Source: Paenalcaligenes suwonensis
GTDB taxonomy: Bacteria > Pseudomonadota > Gammaproteobacteria > Burkholderiales > Burkholderiaceae_B
Assembly: GCF_011290505.1 (NCBI RefSeq)
Contig: NZ_JAANPV010000008.1
Location: 1-64,000, forward strand
Length of the DNA stretch: 64,000 nt
Direction: 5' to 3'
Of this stretch, positions 9,689-18,668 are shown piece after piece; the stretch's first letter is position 1, and each line of letters starts with the position of its first letter. Under the pieces are notes generated by a model. It was given only the letters and a program-made list of their open reading frames with translations. It searched no databases and was not told where the DNA came from. A program made the position numbers and the translations under genes.

Positions 9689-10750
9689 ATGAGCGATAGC
9701 GGCGTGAAAGGCTCATGTTTTACGGACAAAACATGTCAAATACGGAATATTTGTATGAATGGGCTATCTTCTGAGCTACCACCTGCCATCGTTTCTCACA
9801 ATCCGGCCAAAATGGTTGAAAACAAACTGGATGGCATCCCTGATACATGGCGTCAAACCATGCTGCTTGAGCGCCCTAACGACGGCATCAACATATGCAG
9901 CATGTACGGCAGCCCCGACCGCAACTGGGCCTTCCAATCCGAAACGGATGCTGCACTATCCATGAGTTTTTTAGTGAATGGGCGTATAGAAGCGGCCATT
10001 GAAGATGGCGTCGATGTGCGCCTAGAAAACGATCAAGTGATGCTGATGGCCTCTAACCAACCCATTAGCGGCTGGGATGTGTTCTTGGCAAATGACGACT
10101 TCAAGCTCGTCAACATACACATTTCGGCCCAAGCATTGATGGGCCTTACTGGCATCAGCATGAGCGATTTACTACAGCAAATGCGCGCGGCAAAGCTTGA
10201 TATGCCGCATATGGATGTTTGCATGAGCACGTTGCCACTGAACAGCAGCCTACGCCGTATTGCCGCTGAAATTGTGCACGCCCAGCACCGTTATGCTGGC
10301 TCGCCACTCAGCAAGCTTTTTCTCTGTGCCAAAGCGGCCGAAGCATTAACCACCATAGTCAGCCATGGCATCAACCAACATGGCAATATAGGCAGCGTAC
10401 GAGCACTACCCACCGACAGACCTAAGGTGGTACGTGCCAAAGCATTATTAGAAAACACCTATACCGAGAACTGGAATGTAGCGGCTTTAGCGCAAGCCGT
10501 GGGCTTAAATGAAAAACGCCTACAGGCGGGGTTTCAAACCTTATTTGGCTGTTCGGTGCACGAGTGTTTAACCCGTATACGGTTAGATGTAGCGCTCGCC
10601 ATGCTCGCACATGGTTTCTCGGTTACTCATACCGCCCAAAGCGTGGGTTTTTCTACGAGTAGCCACTTCAGTAAAACCTTTAGCCAGCACATAGGTGTGC
10701 CACCTAAACGCTGGGCCAAAGAGTGGCACTTGTCAAAAAATGCGCACTAA
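9689..10750 (+). CDS. AraC-family regulator of siderophore uptake, YbtA/PchR-like
   Basis: Up to 353 residues, with a C-terminal AraC DNA-binding domain (two helix-turn-helix units, about residues 250-345, with VAALAQAVGLNEKRLQAGF and THTAQSVGFSTSSHFSKTF). The N-terminal part is diverse, as in PchR and YbtA, which sense the siderophore and activate its uptake genes. It is divergent from the MFS-ABC-ABC-receptor operon across a Fur box, the usual arrangement for this family. The start is uncertain: ATG at 9689 would leave an almost leaderless mRNA from the TATAAT at 9671, whereas ATG at 9755 (331 residues) has only a weak ribosome site. Regulator class is secure; the ligand is inferred. Confidence 0.85.
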   Translation: MSDSGVKGSCFTDKTCQIRNICMNGLSSELPPAIVSHNPAKMVENKLDGIPDTWRQTMLLERPNDGINICSMYGSPDRNWAFQSETDAALSMSFLVNGRIEAAIEDGVDVRLENDQVMLMASNQPISGWDVFLANDDFKLVNIHISAQALMGLTGISMSDLLQQMRAAKLDMPHMDVCMSTLPLNSSLRRIAAEIVHAQHRYAGSPLSKLFLCAKAAEALTTIVSHGINQHGNIGSVRALPTDRPKVVRAKALLENTYTENWNVAALAQAVGLNEKRLQAGFQTLFGCSVHECLTRIRLDVALAMLAHGFSVTHTAQSVGFSTSSHFSKTFSQHIGVPPKRWAKEWHLSKNAH

Positions 10751-10790
10751 CGCTGGCCGTGTAGACCAGCCCCAGCACTGAACACCCTCG

Positions 10791-11711
10791 TCACATCAAC
10801 ACGCCATCTAAGGGCTTAATAGCCACTGGTACGTCCTCATCGCCCAGTAACTCGGCCACACTGATTTCTATGGTGCGGCACAAGGCATCTAGCGGCAGGT
10901 TATTCGGCAACATGCCAAAAGGCTCTTCTATCTGTTCGCCCAGCGCATCCAGCCCAAAAAAGGTGTAAGACAACACCCCTACCATAATGGGAGTTAACCA
11001 CCCCAAACTGCCTACTAAGCAAAATGGTAGTAGAAAACAATAGATGTACACGGTGCGATGCAACAGCAAAATATACGCAAAAGGCATGGGCGTGCTGGTA
11101 ATACGTTCGCAACCACCCAAAATGTACGACAACCTATTAAGTTGCTTATCTATATCCGCAAACAAAATGTTGTCCAGTTGCCCATTGCGCCGTAACTGGG
11201 CATAGGCCTGATTTATGTCGCCTAACAGCAAATTGGGCGCGTTAGACGAAGCCAAGTAACGCTTGGCCTGATCTTCCCCTAACCAGCGCACCAAATCTGC
11301 CGAGGCACTACTGCCGCGTAATTTATGACGCAAAGCATGCGAAAAAGCGATCAACTTGTGCGCTAATTGACGTTGCTGTTCAGCCGGTACGTTTTCCGTA
11401 AAGCTGAGTGTTTGTCGAGTCAGGTTTCGGACCACGATCAGTAGCTCGCCCCACAAGGTACGCGCTTCCCACCAACGCTCATACGCCACGCTATTTCTAA
11501 AGCCCAGAAAAATAGCTAGCGTTAAGCCCACTAACATCAAGGGCACCGCCCCCAACCCCGCAGCGTCCATGGTGTAGCGATACTCCACAAACACCACCAT
11601 TGTCGCCAATAACATCATGGCAACCACGCGTCTCCATACAATGGAAACAATAGAGCCTTTTAACGTAAACAACATCAACCAAGGCGAACGGGAGGCCGGG
11701 CGAACAATCAT
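10791..11711 (-). CDS. Bestrophin-like membrane channel (YneE/UPF0187 family)
   Basis: 306 residues with hydrophobic segments near the N-terminus (about 27-70) and in the C-terminal half (about 205-250), fitting the bacterial bestrophin family, which forms pentameric ion channels or transporters. Family-type features include FLGFRNSVAYERWWEARTLWG. I chose the ATG at 11711 because the protein then starts MIVRP, like E. coli YneE; a GTG at 11720 is possible and neither has a strong ribosome site. It is divergent from the GlxA-type regulator and convergent with the AraC gene. Nothing in its neighbours explains its role. Confidence 0.85.
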   Translation of the reverse strand: MIVRPASRSPWLMLFTLKGSIVSIVWRRVVAMMLLATMVVFVEYRYTMDAAGLGAVPLMLVGLTLAIFLGFRNSVAYERWWEARTLWGELLIVVRNLTRQTLSFTENVPAEQQRQLAHKLIAFSHALRHKLRGSSASADLVRWLGEDQAKRYLASSNAPNLLLGDINQAYAQLRRNGQLDNILFADIDKQLNRLSYILGGCERITSTPMPFAYILLLHRTVYIYCFLLPFCLVGSLGWLTPIMVGVLSYTFFGLDALGEQIEEPFGMLPNNLPLDALCRTIEISVAELLGDEDVPVAIKPLDGVLM

Positions 11712-11808
11712 AATCAGCACATACGCTATAGAGTCAAAACAAGAGCTTTATCTTAGTCCAACCGCAGCAACATCGCCATGCCAACAGTTCGTGTTTTCAG
11801 TCAAGCGG

Positions 11809-11814
11809 TATACT
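11809..11814 (+). promoter_or_regulatory. Possible -10 element for the GlxA-type regulator
   Basis: TATACT lies about 75 bases before the regulator ATG in the divergent region 11712-11889. No good -35 is visible at standard spacing. Confidence 0.3.
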
Positions 11815-11889
11815 GTACGTCACTAAAAAAGATACTACCTACTACGCCTAACCATCCTAGTGAGGTAGACAACTGAGACATCATGACCC

Positions 11890-12924
11890 ATGCAAGACCT
11901 TGCTTCCTCCCTCGGGGATTTTATCGCTATTGAGGATCTGGAAAACGTCCAGCCTGATATGCGTGTTGGCTTTATCTTGATGAACAAATTCACCTTGGCA
12001 CCCGTGGCTGGGCTGGTGGAATCCTTACGTTTTGCGGCCGATAAGGAATATCGCAGCCAACAAATTTATTGCCAATGGGACTGGATGACCTTTGATAACC
12101 AACCCGTCACCGCCAGTTGCGGGCTGCTCATACACCCTACCGCCCCCTTTGACCCCTTTAATAACTACGACTATGTGGTATTGGCCGGTGGGTTGCTGTC
12201 TGAAACCCGTACACCTTCTGATGCGTTAGTTCACACGCTGCAGCAGATTAACGATGCCAAAATCTCTATTATTGCGTTGTGCTCAGCCTCTTTTGTACTC
12301 GGTAAAGCGGGTATTCTGGATCAGCGTAAATGCTCCATACACTACGCCATCATTGATGAGTTCAAGCAGAAGTTCCCCCATGCCAAAGCACTGATTGATG
12401 ACAACTTTATCGAAGATGGGGGGATTTATACCTGTCCCGGTGGTACTGCCATCGGCCTTGCTACCGCGCTCATACGTAAAAACTGCAGCAACGTGCGGGC
12501 ACAAAAAAGCCTAGATTACCTCTTACTACCAAACAAACCAGCCGTCAGCGGGCCTACCGACTCCATTTTGTTTAAAAACCCCAATATTTATGAAAACGAG
12601 ATAGTCAAAAAAGCCATTACCTACATGCGTGAGAACTTAAGCAGTCAAATCACCATGACAGACGTGGCCAAGCATGCAGATACCAACACACGCCAGTTGC
12701 ATCGCGCTTTTGCGGTAAACACTAACGAGTCGCCTGCCAGTTACTGGAGACGCTTGCGCTTAGAGCACGCGCGTTTTTTACTCACCAACACTAGTGACTA
12801 CGTGACCAACATTGCGATGGAGTGCGGCTTTTCCGATGCCTCACACTTTATTTCGTGGTTTAAAAAGCTGTACGGTGAAACGCCGTACTCTTACCGAAAA
12901 CGCCGCCACGAAATAGATAAATAA
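11890..12924 (+). CDS. GlxA-family transcriptional regulator (DJ-1/PfpI domain plus AraC HTH)
   Basis: 344 residues. Residues about 25-190 form a class-I glutaminase-like (DJ-1/PfpI) sensor domain, with the nucleophile-elbow region IALCSASFVLGKAGIL. Residues about 235-340 are an AraC-type DNA-binding domain (MTDVAKHADTNTRQLHRAF and TNIAMECGFSDASHFISWF). Known members of this family (CdhR, GbdR, ArgR, SouR) activate catabolism of carnitine, betaine, arginine or sarcosine, sensing the metabolite. It is convergent with the six-gene flavoenzyme cluster at 12972-20069 and is the obvious candidate to control it. The regulator class is clear; the effector is unknown, probably an amine or amino-acid derivative. 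Confidence 0.88.
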   Translation: MQDLASSLGDFIAIEDLENVQPDMRVGFILMNKFTLAPVAGLVESLRFAADKEYRSQQIYCQWDWMTFDNQPVTASCGLLIHPTAPFDPFNNYDYVVLAGGLLSETRTPSDALVHTLQQINDAKISIIALCSASFVLGKAGILDQRKCSIHYAIIDEFKQKFPHAKALIDDNFIEDGGIYTCPGGTAIGLATALIRKNCSNVRAQKSLDYLLLPNKPAVSGPTDSILFKNPNIYENEIVKKAITYMRENLSSQITMTDVAKHADTNTRQLHRAFAVNTNESPASYWRRLRLEHARFLLTNTSDYVTNIAMECGFSDASHFISWFKKLYGETPYSYRKRRHEIDK

Positions 12925-12935
12925 CTGCCTCTATA

Positions 12936-12961
12936 GCAAAGAGCGCCTAAGCGCTCTTTGC
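12936..12961. terminator. Bidirectional hairpin between the GlxA regulator and the cupin gene
   Basis: A perfect 11-bp stem (arms 12936-12946 and 12951-12961, loop of four) lies 11 bases after the regulator stop and 11 bases beyond the cupin stop. The T run is poor on both strands, so termination may be partial. Confidence 0.65.
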
Positions 12962-12971
12962 TTACGCTTCT

Positions 12972-13322
12972 TCAAAACAAGCAATAGCTTTTCTTGAAGT
13001 TTTCTTTAATATCCCACACGCCTTTGCAGTTGGCTGGAAACAGTACTGCATCCCCCGCATGCAACTCTACAGGCTCTAGCCCTTCAGGTTCAAACACGCA
13101 CCAGCCCTGTACGATATGGCTGAACTCACGATGCGGTAAAAAGCGTTCAAATCGGCCCGGTGTGCTTTCCCATACGCCCACCATGGCACCACTTTCAATC
13201 ACATCATGTGCTTGGGCGGAGCTTTGCATTGCAATCACTTCCCCTAACGGAAATTTCGCTGGTGCAGCAGCCCCCATTTTGGTGGCTTCTACCGCTCGAA
13301 TGACGACTAACTGATTACTCAT
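12972..13322 (-). CDS. Small single-domain cupin protein (DUF861-like)
   Basis: 116 residues forming one cupin domain of the type called Cupin_3 or DUF861. Characteristic pieces are GVWESTPGRFERFLPHREFSHIVQG and VELHAGDAVLFPANCKGVWDI, with an aromatic C-terminus. Such proteins are common beside DAO-family amine oxidases, where their role is usually unproven; some relatives act on ureidoglycine. An AAGGA site precedes the ATG. It is the last gene of the catabolic cluster, 39 bases after the MFS gene, and ends at a hairpin shared with the regulator. Family assignment is good; function is unknown. Confidence 0.85.
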   Translation of the reverse strand: MSNQLVVIRAVEATKMGAAAPAKFPLGEVIAMQSSAQAHDVIESGAMVGVWESTPGRFERFLPHREFSHIVQGWCVFEPEGLEPVELHAGDAVLFPANCKGVWDIKENFKKSYCLF

Positions 13323-13361
13323 TTTTTTCCTTTATGAAATACACCTGCACACGGCCTGTTT

Positions 13362-14702
13362 CTATTGAGAAAAGCTCAAACTCGCCGCATCAGAAAGCGA
13401 TAAGGAGTCCACGTCTGGTGCTAACGCCCAAGCAGACCACATTCCCACAAGCGATAAGCCTGCTGCCATAAACATCGTCGCCTCAATCCCCCAGTTCGCT
13501 AACGACAGCGGTACCAAGTACGTCCCAATCGCTGCACCAATTCGCGATACCGATGTACCTAAACCTACTGCTGTGGCCCGAATCTCGGTAGGAAATAACT
13601 CATTCGGGTACAGGTACTGCATCACCTGCGTCCCACCTACAAAAATGGCATAACCCGAGAACAAAAGCAGAATCACATTAGGTGAAGCTTCGGGATACAT
13701 GCCCAATAGGAACAGCATCAGGCCCGACCACAAAAAGCTATGAAACAGCATTTTTTTCCTGCCCATCACATTAATCAGAAGCGTGGCTAAAATGCAGCCT
13801 ACGGTGAAAAGCACAGTGATTAATGCGGCACCAATCGTGGACATTTCTTCGCTAATTTTCAATGCCAGCAGCACCTGTGGTGCGAACGCATAAATCGCAA
13901 AAACAGGAATAATGGCGCACGTCCAAAATACGCACACAAAAAGCATACGTTTCCCATAACCTGAATGGAATAAGCTAGAGATCTTGATTTTCTTACCGCT
14001 AGGACACGCTTGCTCCTGTAGATCTTCTGCGCCATATTCTGGGCCATAAACCTTCTTAATCACGGCATCAGCTTCTTGGATACGGCCTTTACTCAACAAC
14101 CAACGGGGGGATTCTGGTGTGCCATATCTGGCTAATAAAAAGACAATGCCTGGCACTACTGCGCTCGCTAAAACCCAACGCCATGCATCAGCACCACCGT
14201 AACGCATCGCTATTTCCCCGACGATATACGCCGCTGCAGCCCCCATAAACCAAATCACAATCATGACGGAGATCATGGTTCCTCGGTATTTTCTAGGTAA
14301 AAACTCCGTCAAGAATGCTGTCGCAATAGGGTAATCGGCTCCTACGGCAATACCCAGCAAGAGACGCCACACGAACAGCATCCATGCCGACTCCACCCAA
14401 AATTGGGCAACAGAAAAACCAATAATGGCTATGAGGTCAAGCAGGTACAACACCTTCCTACCCAACTTATCCGTAATCACACCACCTAAAAAGCCACCAA
14501 TGAAAATACCAATCAATGCCGAGGCCGCAATAAGCCCCTGCCAAAATAAAGTCAGCTCCAAGTCATGTGTGATCTGCATCATCACAACGCCTATCACACT
14601 CAGCACATAGCCATCCAAAAATGGCCCCCCTGAAGAATAAAACGTCAGTTTCTTGTGAAAACTATTCAGAGGGATATCCTCTATAGGTGTTTTTTGTCTC
14701 AT
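13362..14702 (-). CDS. MFS metabolite:H+ symporter
   Basis: 446 residues with 12 predicted membrane helices and the sugar/metabolite porter signatures: GxxxDKLGRKVLY between helices 2 and 3, RLLLGIAVGADYP in helix 4, and PESPRWLLSKGR after helix 6. This branch imports organic acids, aromatic acids or sugars. A GGAGG site precedes the ATG. It follows a DAO oxidase gene after 143 bases that contain a hairpin (14804-14824) and precedes the cupin gene. It is the likely uptake system for the cluster's substrate; the specificity cannot be read from sequence. Confidence 0.88.
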   Translation of the reverse strand: MRQKTPIEDIPLNSFHKKLTFYSSGGPFLDGYVLSVIGVVMMQITHDLELTLFWQGLIAASALIGIFIGGFLGGVITDKLGRKVLYLLDLIAIIGFSVAQFWVESAWMLFVWRLLLGIAVGADYPIATAFLTEFLPRKYRGTMISVMIVIWFMGAAAAYIVGEIAMRYGGADAWRWVLASAVVPGIVFLLARYGTPESPRWLLSKGRIQEADAVIKKVYGPEYGAEDLQEQACPSGKKIKISSLFHSGYGKRMLFVCVFWTCAIIPVFAIYAFAPQVLLALKISEEMSTIGAALITVLFTVGCILATLLINVMGRKKMLFHSFLWSGLMLFLLGMYPEASPNVILLLFSGYAIFVGGTQVMQYLYPNELFPTEIRATAVGLGTSVSRIGAAIGTYLVPLSLANWGIEATMFMAAGLSLVGMWSAWALAPDVDSLSLSDAASLSFSQ

Positions 14703-14803
14703 AAACCGCCTCCATCCACATTTAATTTATGTATTTATCAATGGGAGTTATTTTTCAAAGAAATCACTGCTACACATGCTTTATTTTTGGCAATAAAACT
14801 CCT

Positions 14804-14824
14804 ATTCCCTTTGAAAAAGGGAAT
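14804..14824 (-). other. Intergenic hairpin between the oxidase and MFS genes
   Basis: A perfect 9-bp stem with a three-base loop (arms 14804-14812 and 14816-14824) lies in the 143-base gap of the catabolic cluster. There is no T run long enough for a strong terminator, so it may attenuate transcription or protect mRNA. Confidence 0.5.
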
Positions 14825-14845
14825 GTCATCAGTCAGTAAATGGAC

Positions 14846-16177
14846 TTAAGCCTCTATACCCGCTCTGTGCTGCGAGTACATCAAATTGATGTTCACGCCT
14901 AGCGTTAAAAAGGGGTCGGGTGGTGTTTTGCTGGGGCCTGGCGACGCCAATAGAAAATCAATCATGTCGTTACGTTCGCCAGCCAGCCAGTCGGCCAGCA
15001 ACGTGCCTGTGATGGTGCCCTTCGTGGTACCCAAACCGTTGCAGCACAACGCACCATACACATTTTTCCCTAGCTGACCAAATACCCCCTCACCATTACG
15101 AGACATACACAATGCACCGCCCCACGTGTACTCGAACTCCGTGTTGCTTAGCATAGGGAAACGGTTTTCAAAGGACTGGCGGTGACGCTGCCGGATTTTA
15201 GGTAGCAAATCCGGTTTACTACGGCCATCACTGTTGTAGCTAAAGCTATTGCGCACTAATAAGCGGTTATCGGGGGTGCGTCGTAGTGTGGTGCCAAAAG
15301 TATCGGCGGGAATAATGCCCCATCGTCGTTTACCACCTAAGCGCTCGCCCTCTTCTTCGGTCAATACGCGTGTCATGCTGGAGTAGGTAAAGATGGGCAG
15401 CAACCTACCGGTATAGAAACCAAATTTCGCTGCAAAGGCATTATTGGTCAGCACCAGTTTTTTAGCCTCGATAATGCCCCCTTTAGCCGTGTGTAATACC
15501 ACCTTATGGGGATGCGTCTCGTTATCGAATGCAGTAATCACCGTCTGCTCGTACAGCGTGACATTGCTGGGAAGATTTTCGGCTAGCCCCTTCACCAAGG
15601 CAGAAGGCTGCACCAAGATGGTTCCGGGGGTAAACAACGCACGTTTATAAAAAGACGTCCCTATGTGATCAGGCAGCTCTTTTTCTTCAATGATTTGGTA
15701 ATCAGTACCTAAACGATCTAAGCCTTTTTGATAGGCCACCAACACATCTAGTCCACGCTTTTCTACCGCCGACTGATACTTACCGATGGGGTCCATCTGG
15801 CAATCAATACCGAATTCTGTCACCAAGCTCTTCAAGATTTCTTGCGCTGCTCGGTTTAACTTCAGGTACATGCCCGCCGTGTTCAAATCCCCTATGTAGT
15901 CTGGGGCACCAATATCATGCGGCAAATCGATCAAAAAACCCGAGTTTCTGCCTGATGCCCCAAAACCCACTTCTTGTGCTTCTACCAGTACTACGCTGTC
16001 ATCTGGGAAATTTTTCGCTAATTGCCTAGCGGCTGAAAGCCCTGCAAACCCCGCTCCTACTACCACCCAATCCGCCTCAACCTTAGCGGTTAGCATGGGC
16101 TTTACGGTGCGTTTCTGGCTTAGGTGATACCAGGCGCAACCATTGTCATCTGCGGGTGTTGATGTAACGTTAATCAT
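14846..16177 (-). CDS. FAD-dependent oxidoreductase of the DAO (amine/amino-acid oxidase) family, second copy
   Basis: 443 residues. The dinucleotide-binding motif VVVGAGFAGLSAA is at about 38-50, with an acidic strand end (VLVEAQ) and the GASGRNSGF flavin motif about 40 residues later. The C-terminal part has the DAO-type GLGTTKGTITGTLLA segment. The family oxidises secondary or primary amines (sarcosine, gamma-glutamylputrescine, D-amino acids) with FAD in the cytoplasm. A GGGGAGA site precedes the ATG. It lies 125 bases after the GlcD-like gene, beyond a stem-loop. It is only distantly similar to the first DAO protein of the cluster, so the two probably act on different intermediates. The substrate is unknown. 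Confidence 0.87.
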   Translation of the reverse strand: MINVTSTPADDNGCAWYHLSQKRTVKPMLTAKVEADWVVVGAGFAGLSAARQLAKNFPDDSVVLVEAQEVGFGASGRNSGFLIDLPHDIGAPDYIGDLNTAGMYLKLNRAAQEILKSLVTEFGIDCQMDPIGKYQSAVEKRGLDVLVAYQKGLDRLGTDYQIIEEKELPDHIGTSFYKRALFTPGTILVQPSALVKGLAENLPSNVTLYEQTVITAFDNETHPHKVVLHTAKGGIIEAKKLVLTNNAFAAKFGFYTGRLLPIFTYSSMTRVLTEEEGERLGGKRRWGIIPADTFGTTLRRTPDNRLLVRNSFSYNSDGRSKPDLLPKIRQRHRQSFENRFPMLSNTEFEYTWGGALCMSRNGEGVFGQLGKNVYGALCCNGLGTTKGTITGTLLADWLAGERNDMIDFLLASPGPSKTPPDPFLTLGVNINLMYSQHRAGIEA

Positions 16178-16272
16178 GTTGTCTCCCCACTATTGTTATA
16201 GCTATTCTTACCGTCATCCACGATTGCCCATATAAGAAAACGGACGATTTTCAGAAGAAAATGCCACCTTCC

Positions 16273-16308
16273 GCATAGCGAACCCACTACCGTGGTGATG
16301 GGCTATGC
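16273..16308 (-). other. Stem-loop overlapping the stop codon of the GlcD-like gene
   Basis: Arms of seven bases (16273-16279 and 16302-16308) enclose an inner CCCA/TGGG pairing. The stop codon of the GlcD-like gene (16303-16305) is inside one arm. No T run follows, so it could shape mRNA stability or expression across the 125-base gap. Confidence 0.45.
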
Positions 16309-17694
16309 CATATCGAAAATTTTCCCTGGATTCAGAATATGATTGGGGTCAAAAAGTTGTTTTATCCCCCGCATGTACTCCACCTCGGTGTGGCTGCGAC
16401 TGTAAGCTAGATACGGTTTTTTTGTGAGCCCTACCCCGTGCTCTGCCGAAATAGACCCTCCGTACTTCGCCACTAACTCGAAAATCTTAGGATTTATGAC
16501 CCTGCAAAGCTCGTAGAACTCTGGGATAGGCATATCCTGTGGTTTCACCACGTTCAAATGCAGATTCCCGTCCCCAATGTGGCCAAACCAGCAGGTTTCA
16601 AACGCTGCATAGTGTTGGGCAAAAAACTGCTCTATATCGTTGATAAAGGCCGGCACATGACCAATCAACACTGAGATATCGTTCTTGTTGGTGGTGTAGC
16701 CAGATAACGATTCAGTAATGTCTTCTCGAAGACGCCACAGGTTTTTCATTTGTTCTAACGATTGGCTTAACACCCCATCCAACACCCAACCTTTTTCCAT
16801 GCAGGCCTCAAACACTTCCATGGCTTGGTTCAAGGTTTGCTCGTTTGGACTTTCAAACTCCAACAACACATAAAACGGCGCTGGGGTTGCAAATGGTGCG
16901 CTGACATGACCGCAATCCACGACTTTTTGCATAGCATTTGCATCGAAAAACTCAAACGCCGTCAAATCTATCTGTGCCCTAAACTCACGCATCACCGGCA
17001 TAACTGCCTCGAAGTTAGGTACCCCTAACACTAGAACCTGTAGATTCTGCGGTTGCCGCTCTAGTTTCATATGGGCTTCAGTAATGATGCCCAGCGTGCC
17101 CTCTGAACCAATAAACAAGTGTTGTAGTGCATAGCCGGTGGCATTTTTCATCATGCCATGATTCACGGCCAGTATCTCTCCACTACCGGTAACCACGGTT
17201 AGCCCCAATACCCAATTACGGGTCATCCCATAGCGTATAACCTTAATGCCACCCGCATTGGTAGCTATGTTGCCCCCTATTTGACTAGAACCAGACGAGC
17301 CAAAATCCACGGGGTAAAACAGCCCCTTTTCCTCTGCAATGGTTTGCAGTTGTTCCGTGATCATGCCAGCCTCTACACGAAGGATTCGATCCTCTGGCAA
17401 ATAGTCCACCACGCGGTTCATTTTCTCTAGGCTAAGTACTATTTCCCCATTCATGGCAACAGCACCACCCGACAACCCTGTGCGCCCCCCAGAGGGCACA
17501 ATGGCAATACGCAAGTGGTTGGCCAACTGCACTATTTTTTGTACCTCTTCTGTACTGTCGGGAAACACAACCGCAATGGGGTTAGGTGTGAACACTCTGG
17601 TTTGGTCCTTACCAAACACCTGCTTCGCATCGTCATCTACCTTGACTCTATGCTCGCCCACGATGGCGACTAACTGTTCTATTACACTTGGCAT
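16303..17694 (-). CDS. FAD-linked 2-hydroxyacid dehydrogenase, GlcD / D-lactate / D-2-hydroxyglutarate type
   Basis: 463 residues with a FAD_binding_4 domain (about 40-220; GGRTGLSGGAVA, GGNIATNAGG, GSEGTLGIITEA) and a FAD-oxidase C-terminal domain with the metal-site motif HIGDGNLHLNV and SAEHGVG. These enzymes oxidise D-2-hydroxyacids to 2-oxoacids, passing electrons to a quinone, cytochrome or flavoprotein. I start it at the ATG at 17694, one base after the stop of the upstream dehydrogenase and behind a GGAAAG site; a longer frame to 17802 lies inside that gene. It pairs with the NAD-dependent D-2-hydroxyacid dehydrogenase just upstream, which suggests a 2-hydroxyacid intermediate in the pathway. 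The precise substrate is unknown. Confidence 0.88.
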   Translation of the reverse strand: MPSVIEQLVAIVGEHRVKVDDDAKQVFGKDQTRVFTPNPIAVVFPDSTEEVQKIVQLANHLRIAIVPSGGRTGLSGGAVAMNGEIVLSLEKMNRVVDYLPEDRILRVEAGMITEQLQTIAEEKGLFYPVDFGSSGSSQIGGNIATNAGGIKVIRYGMTRNWVLGLTVVTGSGEILAVNHGMMKNATGYALQHLFIGSEGTLGIITEAHMKLERQPQNLQVLVLGVPNFEAVMPVMREFRAQIDLTAFEFFDANAMQKVVDCGHVSAPFATPAPFYVLLEFESPNEQTLNQAMEVFEACMEKGWVLDGVLSQSLEQMKNLWRLREDITESLSGYTTNKNDISVLIGHVPAFINDIEQFFAQHYAAFETCWFGHIGDGNLHLNVVKPQDMPIPEFYELCRVINPKIFELVAKYGGSISAEHGVGLTKKPYLAYSRSHTEVEYMRGIKQLFDPNHILNPGKIFDMA

Positions 17695-17695
17695 G

Positions 17696-18658
17696 TTAGC
17701 TTTCCATTTGCACGTTATTTTCACTGCCCACAAACTCAACAATGTTGGCGATGGCCCTATCCATGAGGGTTTGCATGGCATTCTCACTGCTCCATGCCAC
17801 ATGCGGTGTCAGCATAAAATTAGGATGGTGGATCAACTGGAAAATAGGATCATCCAATTGGATAGGCTCGTTTTCCACAACATCTAGGGCCACTCCTCCT
17901 AAGCGCTGCTCTAGCAACGCGCTAATCATCGCCGGCTCATTAATGACGCCTCCACGCCCCGTATTTACCAACAACGCATCTTTCTTCATCATCGCCAGTT
18001 CCGGCGTATCGATCAGGTGATAGGTTTCTGACGTAAGGGGACAGCAAATCGCTACCACATCGCTGGTTTTCAAAAGCTGCGTTAAAGGAATGTAATCAGC
18101 CCCTTGGTAGGTGCCTTGTCTATCGTGCAAAAAGGCATGCATGCCCACGCCACGCGCAATATGTTTTAACCTATGCGCGATAGGCCCATTGCCAATAATC
18201 CCTAGCTGCAATCCGCGCACATCCCTAACCCTATAGTTCAGGTACAAGTTCTGTAATGCAGCCTTGCCGTCATGGATATCACGCATCAGTTGGTGATAAT
18301 TTCCTGTGCGACGCAGTAACGCAAAAATCATAGACAAGGTGTGCTCGGCTACTGTGTTTTCAGCATAACCAGGCACATTAGCAACCCGTATCCCGCGCTC
18401 TTGGCAATACGCCATATCCACAATATCCACCCCTGTTAACGCCATGGAAATCATCTGCAAATGTGGCAGTTGTGCTAACTGTTCTTGGCGTAAGGGCAAA
18501 CTGCATGTCACCGCGATCGTGGCGTCTTGCAAGCGTTCTACCACTTGATCCGGTGCTGTGTACGCATGGTTAGTCCACGTATGAGTAAAGGCGGGTCTAT
18601 TAATGGTGACTGCAGGCCCTATACCTTCATAGTCTAGAAAAACAATGTGATGTGTCAT
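17696..18658 (-). CDS. NAD(P)-dependent D-isomer-specific 2-hydroxyacid dehydrogenase
   Basis: 320 residues. An N-terminal substrate domain leads to a Rossmann domain (GIIGNGPIAHRL, about 145-156). The usual catalytic triad is visible: Arg in LVNTGRGGVIN, Glu in VALDVVENEP and His in LTPHVAWSS. The family interconverts 2-oxoacids and D-2-hydroxyacids (glycerate, phosphoglycerate and similar). I chose the ATG at 18658, ten bases after the first DAO gene stop, behind an AGG site; the frame extends to 18700 only inside that gene. The GlcD-like gene follows after one base, so the two are tightly coupled. The substrate is unknown. Confidence 0.88.
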   Translation of the reverse strand: MTHHIVFLDYEGIGPAVTINRPAFTHTWTNHAYTAPDQVVERLQDATIAVTCSLPLRQEQLAQLPHLQMISMALTGVDIVDMAYCQERGIRVANVPGYAENTVAEHTLSMIFALLRRTGNYHQLMRDIHDGKAALQNLYLNYRVRDVRGLQLGIIGNGPIAHRLKHIARGVGMHAFLHDRQGTYQGADYIPLTQLLKTSDVVAICCPLTSETYHLIDTPELAMMKKDALLVNTGRGGVINEPAMISALLEQRLGGVALDVVENEPIQLDDPIFQLIHHPNFMLTPHVAWSSENAMQTLMDRAIANIVEFVGSENNVQMES

Positions 18659-18668
18659 GAGCAACCTA

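Noticed and set aside
10751-10790. Possible terminator between the AraC gene and the bestrophin gene
   Set aside because: Only a 5-bp stem (GCTGG/CCAGC) with no T run can be drawn.
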